The position numbers and the translations under genes are program-made. A DNA stretch of 64,000 bases from Unio delphinus (lineage: Eukaryota > Mollusca > Bivalvia > Unionida > Unionidae), in NCBI GenBank assembly GCA_029339505.1, contig JAQISU010001235.1:33951315-34015314 (forward strand), given 5' to 3'. Under the pieces are notes generated by a model. That model did not search any database, was not told where the DNA came from, and worked only from the letters and a program-made list of their open reading frames with translations. Below are positions 37,287 through 49,001 of this stretch, piece after piece (positions within the stretch are counted from its first letter, which is position 1; each line of letters opens with the position of its first letter).

Positions 37287-38256
37287 ATTTAAAAATGTCT
37301 GAACAGTTTAATTCAAAAGGCATTAGTACCATTGTTCTCTCTTTAAAACACTTCATTTCAAGTGTATTGTACTGAGGAATGTCCAAATAAGACTATTTCC
37401 TGGATATGAATTAAAACACAAAAATATAGTATCTAATGTGGTAAAATTAAAATTCATTCCCAAAAAAAGAATAAAGATAAAAGTGAATGACTGGATATTT
37501 TACTAATTTAATTGATCAATGACTATACCTGCATTACAAAGAGGAAAGTAATTAAATTATTTTAAAAATGTCTAGCCTTTTAATTTTTGCAGTTTGATTT
37601 AAATCAAGCAAAGAATTCTCAACAAACAAACAAACAAAAAAAAAATGCATAAAAATAGCAATCCACATTAATATTAATTGTATCCATCCACATGCACTGA
37701 CACGCACATAACAAATCAGTGTTTCACTGTATAACCCCACTCAACAAGGATGCAATGAAATCAGAATCGACAGATTAATAATTTGCAATATTAAACGAAC
37801 GATGTAGATCTTGATCAGCAGAGCATTATGGGATATCCATAGATCCAGACCGACAGGAGCTTTATTGATATCAGATCAGAACTGATGTAGCATTAACTGC
37901 TAAATTCTTATTAAAAATACATAGATATTGCCGATATTGCAGCATGCTCCCAGTACCCTGTATTTCCATGTATTTGCATTGTAAACAAAGTGGTCCAGCC
38001 CTACAGATGTAACAGCTGTTATATAATTAGAGTAAATCAATGGTGATTATTTTCCTATGCTCAAAGGTAATTACCTCCTGTACTGGCCAATGAAGTGGAA
38101 GAAAGAAGTCTCATAATAACAGAGGGGATGCAGAAGTTATCATCTCCTATATAATTTAAAGAGGACTAATTCCACATATATTTTTTGTCTTTCAGTATAC
38201 AAGGTTTCAAATCAGGATCCTATAATACACAAACTTCCCTCTTTATAACACCTACC

Positions 38257-38425
38257 ATATATACTTGTTTATAGGCTGAGTCAAACTGCAAGCAAAGATC
38301 AGAATACGTTGTTTGTTCTACTGATTACTCTAAACTACCGTACACTAATCCAGATCTACCAGTGCATTATGTTCCCGCATATCTGGGTTTGTGCAATTTG
38401 TAGTTGGACTTTTACACATGGTATT
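38257..38425. mobile_element. MITE-like element, imperfect inverted ends
   Basis: The left end (taccatatatacttgtttat, then a gactc-like and gcaa block) mirrors the right end (gcaatttgtagttggact, ttttacacatggtat). Inside are the family motifs tctactgattactct and agatctaccagtgcattatg. It is non-coding. Related copies lie at 40890-41110, 41220-41410, 42340-42478, 45706-45930 and 46786-46866. Confidence 0.5.
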
Positions 38426-40603
38426 TATGGCAGTCATATTAGAGACTGGCTTTATAAAACAGAATTGAATAATTCTGATGGTTTTATTGTTACAAAAATG
38501 TTAGTCACATAGTGGGTTACTTTACAGCGAGGGACCATCATTTTTTCTTGCAGTGATGCAGCTATGTCAATTTATTTAAGGTATAAATGAAGCTTAAACA
38601 TTTGCAGGAAAAAAAAGTTTTCTGATAGTATGGGGGTGGGAATGAAAAAATTATATGATAGTACAACTACATTCAAGATCAAGACCGTTTTCATCCCCAG
38701 CCACCATGTGCTAAAAAACTGACCAGTTCATATTGAGCTAAGGTGGGTAAGGATGGGGATTTTTTTCTTGTATCTTATGACAAGTATTACATAAGCTCAT
38801 ATAATAGACACCATTTGTAATTTTCCCTCAAACAAGAGAAACTTTATTTTATTCAACTAACAGAGTCTGAAAATATTCTTTTCCATTGCACACCCCTCCA
38901 CAATTAAGTAGTTAATCTTGAAATAAAATAACCTTTTCACTTGACATTGTTGAAGGCAATGTTGGTACACTGACATAATTTTCCATGATTTGATATGGTG
39001 CATATGGAGGACAAACTGTCAACCTGCCCATCAAACAGATAAAATCTGGCTGAAATTTATTTACTTCTGTGGTAAAGGAAGACAAAATGTTGCTAGCTCT
39101 TTCAAGATGTATATACTTATTATAGCAAGTCAAGTACAGCTGAAAATATATATGCTGGCAGATAAGGGTTTTTGATATTTCTCCTACAAAATCTCATAGT
39201 CCCAGATCTGCTGGTACATCACCTGACACCAGATCTGGGTCTGTACTGTTTGCTGTCAGAATATAATGATGGCATAAAATTTATAAAAATGAAAAACTCG
39301 TAGCATAAATATTGACTCATTTTTTTTTTTATATAAGGCCATAACTATTAATTTTGAATAATGCACTGCATATTTTAGTATTAACTGTAAAAATAGATAC
39401 AATATGCTTTTAGGCTTCTATTGTACATCAAGTTGAGATTCCATCTTAGCCATCTACGAAAAAACATTCATTTTTTATGATGATCTAACCTTAAATATTT
39501 TATGAACAGTGTAATTATTTGTTTTTAATTACAACAGTTTTGAGGGAAATTTGACTAACAAATTTTGGACATAAAACATGCCATTATCTGCATTCAGTGT
39601 GACATTTCAACATACTCCTTTCCCAGTCACATTTTCATAACCAATCCATCCATTGCTATCAATATAAAATCTGTGCTAGTAATCAGGAAGAATCCATCAG
39701 CAGAGATTTAATTTTCAGTGAAAAGAAGACATAAATATCGTAGATAGTGACATTCATTGGGTAAAGGAAATACCTGTCACTATTTTATGATGCAAGCGCC
39801 ATTAAAAAAACTTTTGGCATTAATTCCACTATTCAGGTAAATTATATTTTGTTAAGCTAGGTCAATAAATCATTTTGCTTTTAAAAATTGTTTTTAAGTG
39901 TGAACTAATGCCAAATACATTATTTTAATTTCCTAATATCATTTGTGTTTATTTACTACAATACACAAAGTGTCACAATTTTTTAAAATAGAATTTTATC
40001 TTTCTGTGGTACAAGTACCCTTTCCATATCAAGGTCACTAGCACAAGATGTATGATACAAGTTACCTGTGTGACCCCCTGACCTTGACTTGCAATAAATC
40101 AACAGTTCAATCAATAAGATTATAATTTGTCCTCAACAATAAAATACAATCAAGTTCATGAAATCTGTGGATACAACTACTTACTAGGCATACTGTGCAA
40201 ATATATAAAAGCAATGGCAAAATCTATTGTCAGAAACTGTGACCCTGACTTCTGACCTTAAAAACCCCAGACCAATAAATAGCCTTCTACCAAGTTGGAT
40301 CCTTTGCTTCAAGTACATGATGCTGGAATGGGATAATCAGTATTCTGAAATGCATTTTTTAAAACTAGATGGAAAAATTTAAAAAGAATTATGGTTAAAC
40401 TTTGTTGTCTCACGATATTTGTAATGTATTTAAATATGTTTTCTTCTAAAGCTTTCTGCTTATTATATCCATATATAAATGCAACTTATTGTAAATATTT
40501 TTTGAAATAATTATTTTTATTTGTATGTAAACATGCATATAACAAAGGACCATAAGCAGTTTTAGTTCTATGCAACTAATTATACCATGCTCTTTAAATA
40601 AAG

Positions 40604-40604
<1 letters not shown>
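38426..40604 (-). other. Intron sequence with partial repeats
   Basis: Mostly unique AT-rich DNA. A partial copy of the MITE-like family lies at about 39196-39258 (ccagatctgctggtacatca and cagatctgggtctgtactg). Diverged 'gaccttgac' repeat motifs lie at 40020-40300. Confidence 0.45.

Positions 40605-40642
<38 letters not shown>
40605..40642. repeat. (ATT)n microsatellite
   Basis: About 12 ATT triplets. No LINE sequence was recognised beside it. Confidence 0.95.
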
Positions 40643-40644
<2 letters not shown>

Positions 40645-40889
40645 AAAAAAATTGCCAAGCTAGTCAATATTTCCATCATGGAGACAGTATTAAGCAAGAA
40701 CTAGCAATCTGTTCCCAGTTATACAATTAATGCCTGATGTAATAAATGCTAAAATAATTTAGATTTATGTCACTGGGCTAACGACGCTAATGACCAAAAT
40801 TACAAAATAATTAATGCAAGGCTTCATTGGTGAGATTTTAAATCCATGTTTGTTTGACAAAGCATGCCAGATAACCTGCTAATACACTA

Positions 40890-41110
40890 ATGCCGATTAC
40901 CATCTAGATTTGGACTGGTCAAACAATGGTAAACCTGATCTGCCATCACATAATGTACCAGATGATCAGGATGTTTTTTGTTCCACAAACTAAACCTGAC
41001 TAAAGCTTCCTCTGAGGGACCATTATGCAAAGGCAAATCTAGGTCAATGCAGTTTGCAAGTGAACCAGACTTACAAGCGAGTATATACGATATACTTCTT
41101 TGGCAGCAAG
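40890..41110. mobile_element. MITE-like family copy
   Basis: It contains cctgatctgccatcacataa, then gaccattatgcaaaggcaaa, aatgcagtttgcaagtgaac and the end gcgagtatatacgatatac. It belongs to the same family as the next element, to which it lies close in the same orientation. Boundaries are approximate. Confidence 0.5.
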
Positions 41111-41219
41111 ATCTGGGTCACAAGATAAGGGAGGAAAATTAAAACTTTACCATGGTGTCAAATTTATTGTTTAAAGTATTAATCAATGGGCAAAATTACA
41201 ACAAAATGTTGCCAAAGTC

Positions 41220-41410
41220 AATTGTAAACAACAAAGATTCTGACCTGCAGTAGAATAATGCATTTGCAGTTCTGGGTCTGTGTTGTCTGTTGTACTGATT
41301 ACTCCTAATAAACTGCACAGACCCAGATCTGCCAACACATTATGCAATGGCGCATCTAAGTCTGTGCAGTCTGCAGCTGAATACCTCTTACAATATATAC
41401 GGTATACTCC
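41220..41410. mobile_element. MITE-like family copy with internal palindrome
   Basis: It contains ctgggtctgtg (about 41273) and its exact complement cacagacccag (about 41317), then agatctgccaacacattatg, tctgtgcagtctgcagctga and the end caatatatacggtatact. This copy shows the family order most clearly. No open frame is relevant. Confidence 0.55.
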
Positions 41411-41921
41411 AAGAAAATTTACATATATTGTACTAAAATAGGTCAACGCAAGGTCAAAGGTGAGGCGTTTGCTCTGTAAAAAGTAAGACTAAAAGGGCTG
41501 GTCAAATAAAATAATACATCCCCCACCCCTGATTTTTTTGTTCTTTTTATCTAAGTATTGCACAACTCTTGTACATTTTTTATCCATGCTGAACAGCTTG
41601 TGTGTATGTCAGATAAATCTCTGCACAATTCTTGAAATTTATTACAAAATATCATTTTATACTGCAAGATGCACTACATTTTATAGGATTTTTTTCTACA
41701 GCTATGTCAATACCCGAAAATTGAGTTTAAAATTTTTCTTGTGACCTTTCCTTCCAGTCTATGCTTGCAAACGCTTAACCACAAAAATGTAATCAATGCA
41801 ACACCTGTATCCATAACTGATGCTCTAGAGATAATACTACTTAAAAACCCCAACAAACTTGCCAGAATTATGTGAACAAGCAAAAAGTTTTTACTAAGCC
41901 TGATAGAGCTGTTGACATGTA

Positions 41922-42165
41922 TTTGTTTGTTTTTGATGGGTTTAACGCCATTTTTCAGCACAATATAGGCTATACATGGCGGCCAGTATTATTGGTGGAG
42001 GAAGAAACAGGGAAAATCCCTGGAAAGAACCACCAACCTACGAGAAGCCCTGGCAAGCTTTCTCACATAACTACATTAAGCCGAATCTTAGACTTGAACC
42101 CACACGGACAGAGGCGAGATGGCAGTGATCTGTAATTGAACTTGCTTTAGACCACTCGGGGCCCC
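41922..42165 (-). mobile_element. tRNA-derived SINE with target-site duplication
   Basis: A full-length copy of 244 bp. The flanking 12-bp direct repeats differ at one base: tgttgacatgta at 41910-41921 and tgttaacatgta at 42166-42177. On the plus strand it runs from gggtttaacgccattttt to the tRNA-like head ending accactcggggcccc. Confidence 0.9.
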
Positions 42166-42339
42166 TGTTAACATGTAACAACATCTTGTATAGCTAGACG
42201 CGTAAAAAGAAAAGTTTTATTTTTCTTGTTTTAATACAAATTCTTGAAGGGATTTTAATGTCGTTAACTGTCCATACATTTTTTTGTCTCCAAACTGGAG
42301 TAAACTACAGGATATTGCTCACCAACTGTAAACATATAG

Positions 42340-42478
42340 ATCTGCCGTCATGTCAAGGCCTATAGTTTTTGATCGGAGTGATCAGAAGAACAAACACAGA
42401 CCTTGATCAGATAGAGCATTATACAGATCAAATTCTACGCTATTTGCAGTTGGACTAGTCTTGTGAGTATATGCTGCA
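42340..42478. mobile_element. MITE-like family copy, partial
   Basis: It contains tagatctgccgtcatgtcaa, a gatcag-rich middle, then ctatttgcagttggactag and gtgagtatatgctg. It is shorter and more diverged than the copy at 41220-41410. Confidence 0.45.
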
Positions 42479-43667
42479 ACACAAAGTTGGCTATAGCACC
42501 AAGCCTGCAACCAAGCTTCAACAAAAAAGGAATTTATTCACCTAAAGAAAATAGACATGCATAGGGACAGAGAAGTAATTGTTGGATTGAACTTACCTCC
42601 AAGCAGGCCAATAAAAACAATTAGGCCAAACTCCAAGAAATTTTCCTAAACTGTTGAAAGTTTTGCCAGACAAGTTACATTTTGTGTTATGTGCCCAAAA
42701 TCTTAAATATAACAGAATTTTCATGTAATCTGATAATATTCTGCTGATGGGCAAGTACAAATTTTTTATATTTTCTGCAACCGCTTTGTTAACTAATGAT
42801 TTCATCTTACAGATAAATATTGGACTACAATATCTTTCTTTTCAAATGTCACCAAGATGTTGAAAACAAAGCTTACCGGTACTTGGAATAAGATGATTCT
42901 GAAATTATTGATGCTATTATATAACCCCTTTCTCTTAAAGAAACCAAGTACAAAACTTCTAAATATAATCTAAGGGTTAACAATACCACACATGCCACTT
43001 CCAACAATGGAAAAGTGACACACATTTTGCAACATTACCCAGGCAAGACCAATCACCCAACCATGCCAACTTATGTACATGACATTTTCTATAAAATAAA
43101 GAAATTTATTTCTTTTTTAAAAACATTTTTTGGTTTGAAGCAAAATTTACATACAACCTGTGTGAAAAATAATACTTTATACAGAGAAAACGTGTGTCAG
43201 CTTGACAAGTTCTGTTACACAAATTAGCAAAACTCATCACCTTTAGTTTTATGGGATACTACAGATCTGGGTGTGGATAACTTCTGGGAATTTTTTTTTA
43301 GGGGATTCATAAATTCATTGGGAGTTGAGATGGAGCATTTGTATTGTCATTTAAAACAAAATGTTATCCAACCTAACACCAATTCTGAAAAGGTGTGATA
43401 CCTAAAAAGCCAGTTTTCTATTGTTTTTTAAAAATAAAATCTCCACATTTTCAGCATCATATGGGAATGACCCAAGATAAATATGTCAAATGCAGAACAG
43501 AAAAAAATTTAAATTGATCTTTAATAACCTTTGCTTAAAAAGCAAATAAATTAAATGTATCTTAAAATTCATCAAAATATACAAATGTAATGAACATGGT
43601 ATATCTGTATACTTTCTGTTTTATGAATTTGTACTCATTACATTATCTATTACAGTGAATCTGGGGC
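42479..43667 (-). other. Unique intron sequence, nothing called
   Basis: A good splice donor (GCTTGGAG|gtaagt on the minus strand, near 42590) is preceded by two acceptor options giving 49 or 54 nt, but neither translation is convincing. No exon is called. Confidence 0.4.
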
Positions 43668-43862
43668 TATGAATGGCTAAGTGGTTGAAAGGGCTGCCTT
43701 TACAGTTGACAGACATCTCACCTCTTCTCTACATGTGTTATGTCTCAACTCAGTCAATGTGGGTATGTGAAAAAGCTTGCCAGTAGTTTTCTGTGGGTCA
43801 TGGTTTCTTCTTCCACCAACCATACTAACTGCCATGTTTTTATCATGTACTGAAAAAGTATA
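43668..43862 (+). mobile_element. Diverged tRNA-derived SINE
   Basis: This copy is in the plus orientation. The head ggggctatgaatggctaagtgg corresponds to box A, and the body agcttgccagtagttttctg and tail side catgtttttatcatgtactg match the family in inverse sense to the minus copies. Box B is degraded (atgtctcaact). No target duplication is visible. Confidence 0.75.
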
Positions 43863-44095
43863 ATTACCATCTCCCCCATTACACTAAATCCAGTGTGAAG
43901 TGATATTTTCATGCTGGTGTAAAGTGATATTTTCATGCAAATGATCAAAATTGGGGATAAGACAAAATCTGTGTTGGTGATGGTGATAATAAATTGCAAC
44001 TGCAGTTTTATAAGACAGACAGAAAAAGTTCGCAAGCTGTGTGTACTAAACACATGGGCTTCCAATGTACAGTATACACAAACTTGAAGACTTAC

Positions 44096-44154
44096 CCACT
44101 ACTGGTAGTATTTTCTGTTGTGTCAACCTCCCTGTCTAATCGAGCACGCTTTAC
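44096..44154 (-). CDS. Internal exon with basic NLS-like motif
   Basis: A 59-nt exon on the minus strand. The acceptor is ttattcttttccag and the donor is AGTAGTGG|gtaagt, a perfect consensus. It starts in phase 0 and ends in phase 2. The translation is VKRARLDREVDTTENTTSS, followed by a Gly codon split with 19883-20013. KRAR-LDR is a basic cluster of nuclear-localisation type, next to an acidic and Thr-rich segment. Its phase matches the exon upstream (48959-49001 ends in phase 0). A nuclear protein is a reasonable inference; the family is not identified. Confidence 0.65.
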
Positions 44155-44599
44155 CTGGAAAAGAATAACAAAAACTGAATATTCTCCAAGTCTTTCAGTC
44201 ACACAAGGATGATACCTTGCTACCTGGTGTTTAGGCCCCACAGTGGTGGACCTCCTCTGGTCAACATATAAAGGCTGGCACAATGTCATAGCATATCAAC
44301 TCTATTTACACCAACTGGTCCACATGAAATCAGTCAATCTAATTTTGTGCTGTGTATTATTTTACTAATGATTTTTCAGAAGAACAGTAAAGACTCCAGT
44401 ATGGTGTAATACCAAGCTATGGTAAAAGAAAATCTTAAAATAGGATAAGGGGAAGTTCAAGAACTTGGAAGACTGACCACACGTTAGCTGTGCAATTTTT
44501 AATTATTTTTTTTCCATGCATTATGTAGGACAAAAGTTTGCCCCTTTTTTTGTTCATCTATATATAACAGCACGCAATATGAATGGTTGGAAATATAGG

Positions 44600-44715
44600 C
44601 ATGAGGCAATGATAAAGTTCCTTTTCTTGTGACACAACAGTAGCTAACCTGGGATGACCTAGTTAGGAGTTGAACCTGCAACCATTGGCTTTCATTTCCA
44701 GTATTCAACCAACCA
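44600..44715 (-). mobile_element. Second-family tRNA-like SINE remnant
   Basis: On the minus strand a tRNA-like segment (tctggttggttgaatactgg, then gttgcaggttcaactcct with a good box B) is followed by 'gttgtgtcacaagaaaagg' and aactttatcattgcctcatg. That second part resembles the conserved central domain shared by several metazoan SINE families. It is unrelated to the main SINE in this window. No tail or target duplication was found. Confidence 0.5.
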
Positions 44716-45407
44716 GACAGACATTATGACTAAAAAACCTCAATGACTGTTATGCCTAACATGGTTTTATGAGAATATTATTGCTCAGAAATAATGCACA
44801 GCAGTCCAAACAGACTGTGACTTGACCATACTAAAAATTTCCCAAGGCAATAATACATAGGGGATATCCTAACTTTTAAATTAGACAGAAAAAAAGTTTT
44901 CATGAGCAACATGGAAACATTGTTTTGCCACAAAAGGCAAAAACTACAAGTGACATTACAGATCACTTCATGAGTGAAGCATTTCCTGAGAAGAAATTTA
45001 GCTTTTTTTCCTCCTTATAAATATTTAAAAAAGCCAACAACTTGCAATGCAATTAATGACTGTGTTACAATATCATTATAAAAGAAATTGTGACATTTTA
45101 CAATAATTTAGGACAAGGACATTTTTCAAATTTAGTTAATATACATTGTCAAACTAATGACAGCTTTTATATTGCTATCATTGTTTGTCTGTTCCCAATT
45201 TCTCCAGTTTTCAGGCAAAATTATTAACATGAAGATAGTTCCAATCAAAGTGTTAGTACTGTATTTTATAACTAGGGGTTTTTTTTCTTCTCAAAACTTG
45301 TCATTGTATGTAAAAGGAAGACTTGGTAAAATGGCTATCCTACTAAACATAAACATGTAATGCAAGACCAGTCACTGACACATCTCAGGACTCTTGTGGA
45401 AAACCAT

Positions 45408-45630
45408 TTTTGTTGTTATTTGGCTTTAATGTCATTTCTCAGCACATGATATACATGGCAACCAGTAATAAGGGGAGGAAACCCCAGGTAAGAAACATTA
45501 ACCCACAGGAAGCTACTGGCAAGCTTTATACCCATGTAGCCAGAGCCCAAGACTAAAACCCATCCAGACAGGTGAGATGGCACTGATTGGTCAAGTGAGT
45601 GTTTTAGACCACTCCTCCAAGGCATGCATT
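45408..45630 (-). mobile_element. Diverged tRNA-derived SINE
   Basis: It keeps the tail side (ggctttaatgtcatttctca), the body (gaagctactggcaagcttta) and a worn head (gttttagaccactcctccaa). Many substitutions separate it from the 46988 copy, so it is old. Confidence 0.75.
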
Positions 45631-45705
45631 TCAATATCTCAGGAAATATGTAACAAACCATGATACACAACACATTGCAAGAAGGTACCTAGATCTGCCA
45701 TTTTT

Positions 45706-45930
45706 GAAGTACCATATACATTCACTTTTGAGTCCAGTCAACCTGTAAACAACAAAGATCCTGATCTACCATAGCATAATGCATCTACAGATGAGGGTCT
45801 ATGTTATTTGTTCACTGATGACTCCAAACAAAATGCACAGACCTAGATATGTGTGTGCATTATGCAACAGCCGATCTTGGCAAATGCTGTATGCAGTTGG
45901 TTTCATATTGCGAGTACACATAGCATCCCC
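45706..45930. mobile_element. MITE-like copy, about 40-bp inverted ends
   Basis: The left end (taccatatacattcactttt, then gagtccagtcaacctgta) pairs imperfectly with the right end (gtatgcagttggtttcatat, then tgcgagtacacatagca). Inside lie gatctaccatagcataatgc, ttgttcactgatgactcc and gtgtgcattatgcaacagcc. It is the most complete copy seen. Confidence 0.55.
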
Positions 45931-46785
45931 TTCAAAGTTGGATAATGCCTTACAAGCTGGTTTATATAGAAGCCATGGTGCCTGTTCATAGCAAAAAAGC
46001 CAGTAACTTCTACATCAAATTAGGCTGGTCAACTTTAGTGAATGAAGTCAGAGAGCTGGGGGTCAAAACTCAAGAGAAAAGGTCATTGCTACAGACTGCA
46101 TATATATTTTTTGTGGCTTAATTCCAAATTTGCCTCTTTTATCATGGTTTCTTCTTGTTGAATGGTGAAGCATGTTTAATTTAAGTGTATTATCTTAGAG
46201 AACTTCTGACCTTAAAAGTGTTCCTCCACCTTCTGATGGCCTGTTGTGAGTCAGCTGTTAAGTTAGAAATTGTATTCTAGAATTCCATGATGATTAGGAT
46301 TTAGCCATACTAGAATGTAGCAGGCATAAAGTAGATTGCTGAATGGAAGAAGAAAGAAAATCCCTACATTTAAACATGTTTTTGAATCACTTAAGTAAGA
46401 AAATTTTAAGAGTTGTGAACAATTCATTATCAGACCAAATTCGGAGACATGAATAATTTTCTCAATTCTAAAAACTTTTTCAAAAGCATGTTTCCAAGTA
46501 CCATGTAAGTGAAAAAACAATGCAGTTAAAATATTTTTAGGAAACAAATTTTATAGGATGCTTTCTCTTTCAATTTCTAATACACTGTATCATTTCTCCA
46601 TTACACCACGCTCACCTTAGTTCTCAAAATAGATAACTGAAATTCTTATGAGAAAAAAAAGAGTATCTTCTTTCCAAAAGTGACTTTTGATCTCTGACCT
46701 TAAATTAGATAGGCTTCTTCATCGCCCTATGTTTTTTAGTTGAAGCCGTTTTCTTTTTTTTTTTCAGTCAGTGGCCTTATGCCAG

Positions 46786-46866
46786 TCATAATGTACCCGT
46801 AAATTTGCGTCTGTGCTGTATGTGATTAGACTTTACTGATATGCGAGTTAATATGGTATGCAATGA
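46786..46866. mobile_element. MITE-like family fragment
   Basis: Only one end remains: cataatgtacccgtaaattt, tgtgctgtatgtgattagac and gcgagttaatatggtatg. Confidence 0.4.
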
Positions 46867-47002
46867 ATTACTAGTTGGCAAGTAATGTAGTTAGGACAAG
46901 TCCATTAAATTCACTGTGTAATTATGTTTTCAATTGAGGAATCTGCAGGTATGAAACACATTGGCGAGTTAGTGATTTATATCCCACAGGGGGGCCCCCG
47001 AG

Positions 47003-47013
47003 TGGCTGAGTGG
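47003..47013 (+). promoter_or_regulatory. Pol III box A in SINE
   Basis: tggctgagtgg matches the box A consensus TRGYNNARNNGG closely. It lies 47 bp upstream of box B. Confidence 0.8.
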
Positions 47014-47060
47014 TCTAAAGCGCTTTTCGTTACAGATCACTGCCGTTTCACCTCTGCGTT

Positions 47061-47071
47061 GGTTCGAGTCT
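47061..47071 (+). promoter_or_regulatory. Pol III box B in SINE
   Basis: ggttcgagtct matches the box B consensus GGTTCGANTCC at all but the last base. Confidence 0.85.
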
Positions 47072-47245
47072 AAGATTCGGCTAATGCAGTTATGTGAGAA
47101 AGGTTGCCAGTAGCTTCTTGTGGGTCGGTGGTTCTTTTTGGGGGTTTTCCCAGGTTCTTCCTCAACCAATAATACTGGCCACCATGTATAGCCTATCGTG
47201 TGCTGAAAAATGGCGTTAAACCCTAACACAAACAAAATATCCCAC

Positions 47246-48958
47246 TGGGAAATAGTACAGATTTATTGTATCTAGCTTATGTCATAGTACATTTAGGAAT
47301 GTAGCTATCTGCTAGGGGAATACATTAATTTAATAGGGTTGTGTATTAGCATCAGGTTGTGAACTGACCAATATTAGCCTTAGTTCTGTTGAATTTAGAG
47401 AAGACATTATTATGGGGATTATTGTTCTATCCCTGAAATAAAAAGCCTCACAAATATTAGGTTACATTATCATTTATTTAAAGGGAAAAAATAACTCCAT
47501 ATCTGTAACATGCTGTGGGGAAACACAGCAGATAACCAGGCTATATGGTTGATGACTTGAAGACACAAGTGAGAGAGAGAGAGTGAAAAAGAGGACTGGA
47601 AACAATCAGGTTATAAAGGCATGTTGAGGAAAATTAGGTTTGATCTTTCACTTGATTGCATGATATTTGTTTTATCTGTATAACACAATGGCTAATTGCA
47701 TTACTTATAAGTCTGATTCTCTTTCTAAAGGAATATATATTTTTGAAATGTCATATTTCATTTTCTTTATGTAATGGACTGTTATATTTTATATACAGGG
47801 GCACATGTTCTATTCTATATCTCTGTTCAGATCTGTTATTCCAGCCATTAATTTCATATTTTATTTTATTAATTAGCTCATCTGGGTAATAACACCGTTG
47901 TCAATTATCTCCTGCATATCGTAAATCAACCAAAAGCACCATATAACAAGTGGACATCCCTAGCAGGTACACAGTCTGATTTGATACCATTTAGACTTGT
48001 CCCTAACACTGATCGCTTTGTGAATAGTCCTTTTCTCCGCTTAGACGGTGGCTATTTTGAATAGTCATTGTAGAAATTAGTACAGTGCAAACAAGTGTTC
48101 ATTAGATATAAAATGGAAGAAACAAAATGGATTTCTATATTCTTTTGCAATAAATAGTACAATGTATTATTTAATAAGCTTTAAAGAAGAAGTCTAAAAC
48201 AGATTCTTTTTAGTACTGCAATGATCGATGTTGCTACATGAAATATTATTTTGTAAAGAAAAAGAGAACATTTATGGTAAATGCTAACCTCATGTGCCAC
48301 TATAAAACCAATCACTCTACCAATACTCGGTTCTTTTTATCTAGGTTCCAAAGTGTCAGCATACAAGTAATACAGTGCATGGACAACAAAGATGGATCCA
48401 AAAATATAAAATTAGTAATGTTGGGGGTGGGGGTGATGGTGGTATATAAAAGTTGGCAAAAATCTGACGGATGGAACCACCAGCAGGTAAAACATTCTTG
48501 AAGCTCCTAGATTTTAAATATTTTCAGGGAATACACTTATCTACGTAACTGCAAAAATTTTTTCAACAAAATTGTGTGTTTATTATGCACTCATTTTATT
48601 CAAAATGTGCACATGTCGACTCCCTACCAACTGAACTTTTGTCAGGTACTCAAAATGCAACAAAAAATAAACAGTGTTCTGTGGGGAAATGCCTCGCACC
48701 TCGCACAGTGTTCTGTAGGGAAATGTGTCACACCTCACACATAATTCTATAGAAAATGTCTCACTTCACACAGAAAACTTAACAGAAAATAAAATTAAAT
48801 TACTTAACCAAGAAAATTTAACACAAAATCCAAACATGGATTCTAACAACAACAATGATGTTGACAACGGAAAGTGATATTTACAACTTGCTGTTGGAAA
48901 GTGATATTAACAATTTGCTATCCACTAACAACAAAAGAGAAGCAAAAGAATAACTTAC
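47246..48958 (-). other. Intron sequence, nothing called
   Basis: Unique AT-rich sequence with a short (GA)n run at about 47573 and a degenerate direct repeat around 48680-48760 (gttctgtggggaaatg and gttctgtagggaaatg). It lies between two chained exons. Confidence 0.45.
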
Positions 48959-49001
48959 TGTGACTGATCCCGGAGTGTCGGACTCGGACTGAGATGAAGG
49001 G
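48959..49001 (-). CDS. Internal exon, Ser-rich
   Basis: A 43-nt exon on the minus strand. The acceptor is atttctctgtcttcacctag and the donor is GTCACA|gtaagt, a perfect consensus. It enters in phase 2 and leaves in phase 0. The translation is PSSQSESDTPGSVT. This is the most upstream exon in the phase-consistent chain. The reading frame is also open for about 21 codons on the intron side of the acceptor, so an alternative upstream start of the exon cannot be excluded. Half of its residues are Ser or Thr. Confidence 0.6.

Larger units (their letters stand above)
46988..47236 (+). mobile_element. Best-preserved tRNA-derived SINE copy
   Basis: A 249-bp copy in the plus orientation, flanked by atatcccac at 46979-46987 and 47237-47245. 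Order: tRNA-like head (gggcccccgagtggctgagt), box A, box B, an unrelated body (ggttgccagtagcttcttgt; gtggttctttttgggggttt) and the tail ctgaaaaatggcgttaaacc followed by ctaacacaaacaaa. The head resembles tRNA-Leu or tRNA-Ser. The tail is a short CAA-type repeat, not poly(A). Confidence 0.93.

Noticed and set aside
37108..37302. Plus-strand frame of 64 codons; similar frames at 5009-5227, 41872-42135 and 46969-47235
   Set aside because: These are translations of the non-coding SINE body and head. Similar peptides recur only because the SINE recurs.
42594..42647. Exon candidate of 49 or 54 nt with a perfect donor on the minus strand
   Set aside because: It was considered as a link between the exons at 44 kb and 20 kb. 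The phase of 44096-44154 joins 19883-20013 directly, and the translation (KFLGVWPNCFYWPAW) is unlike its neighbours. It might still be a cassette exon.
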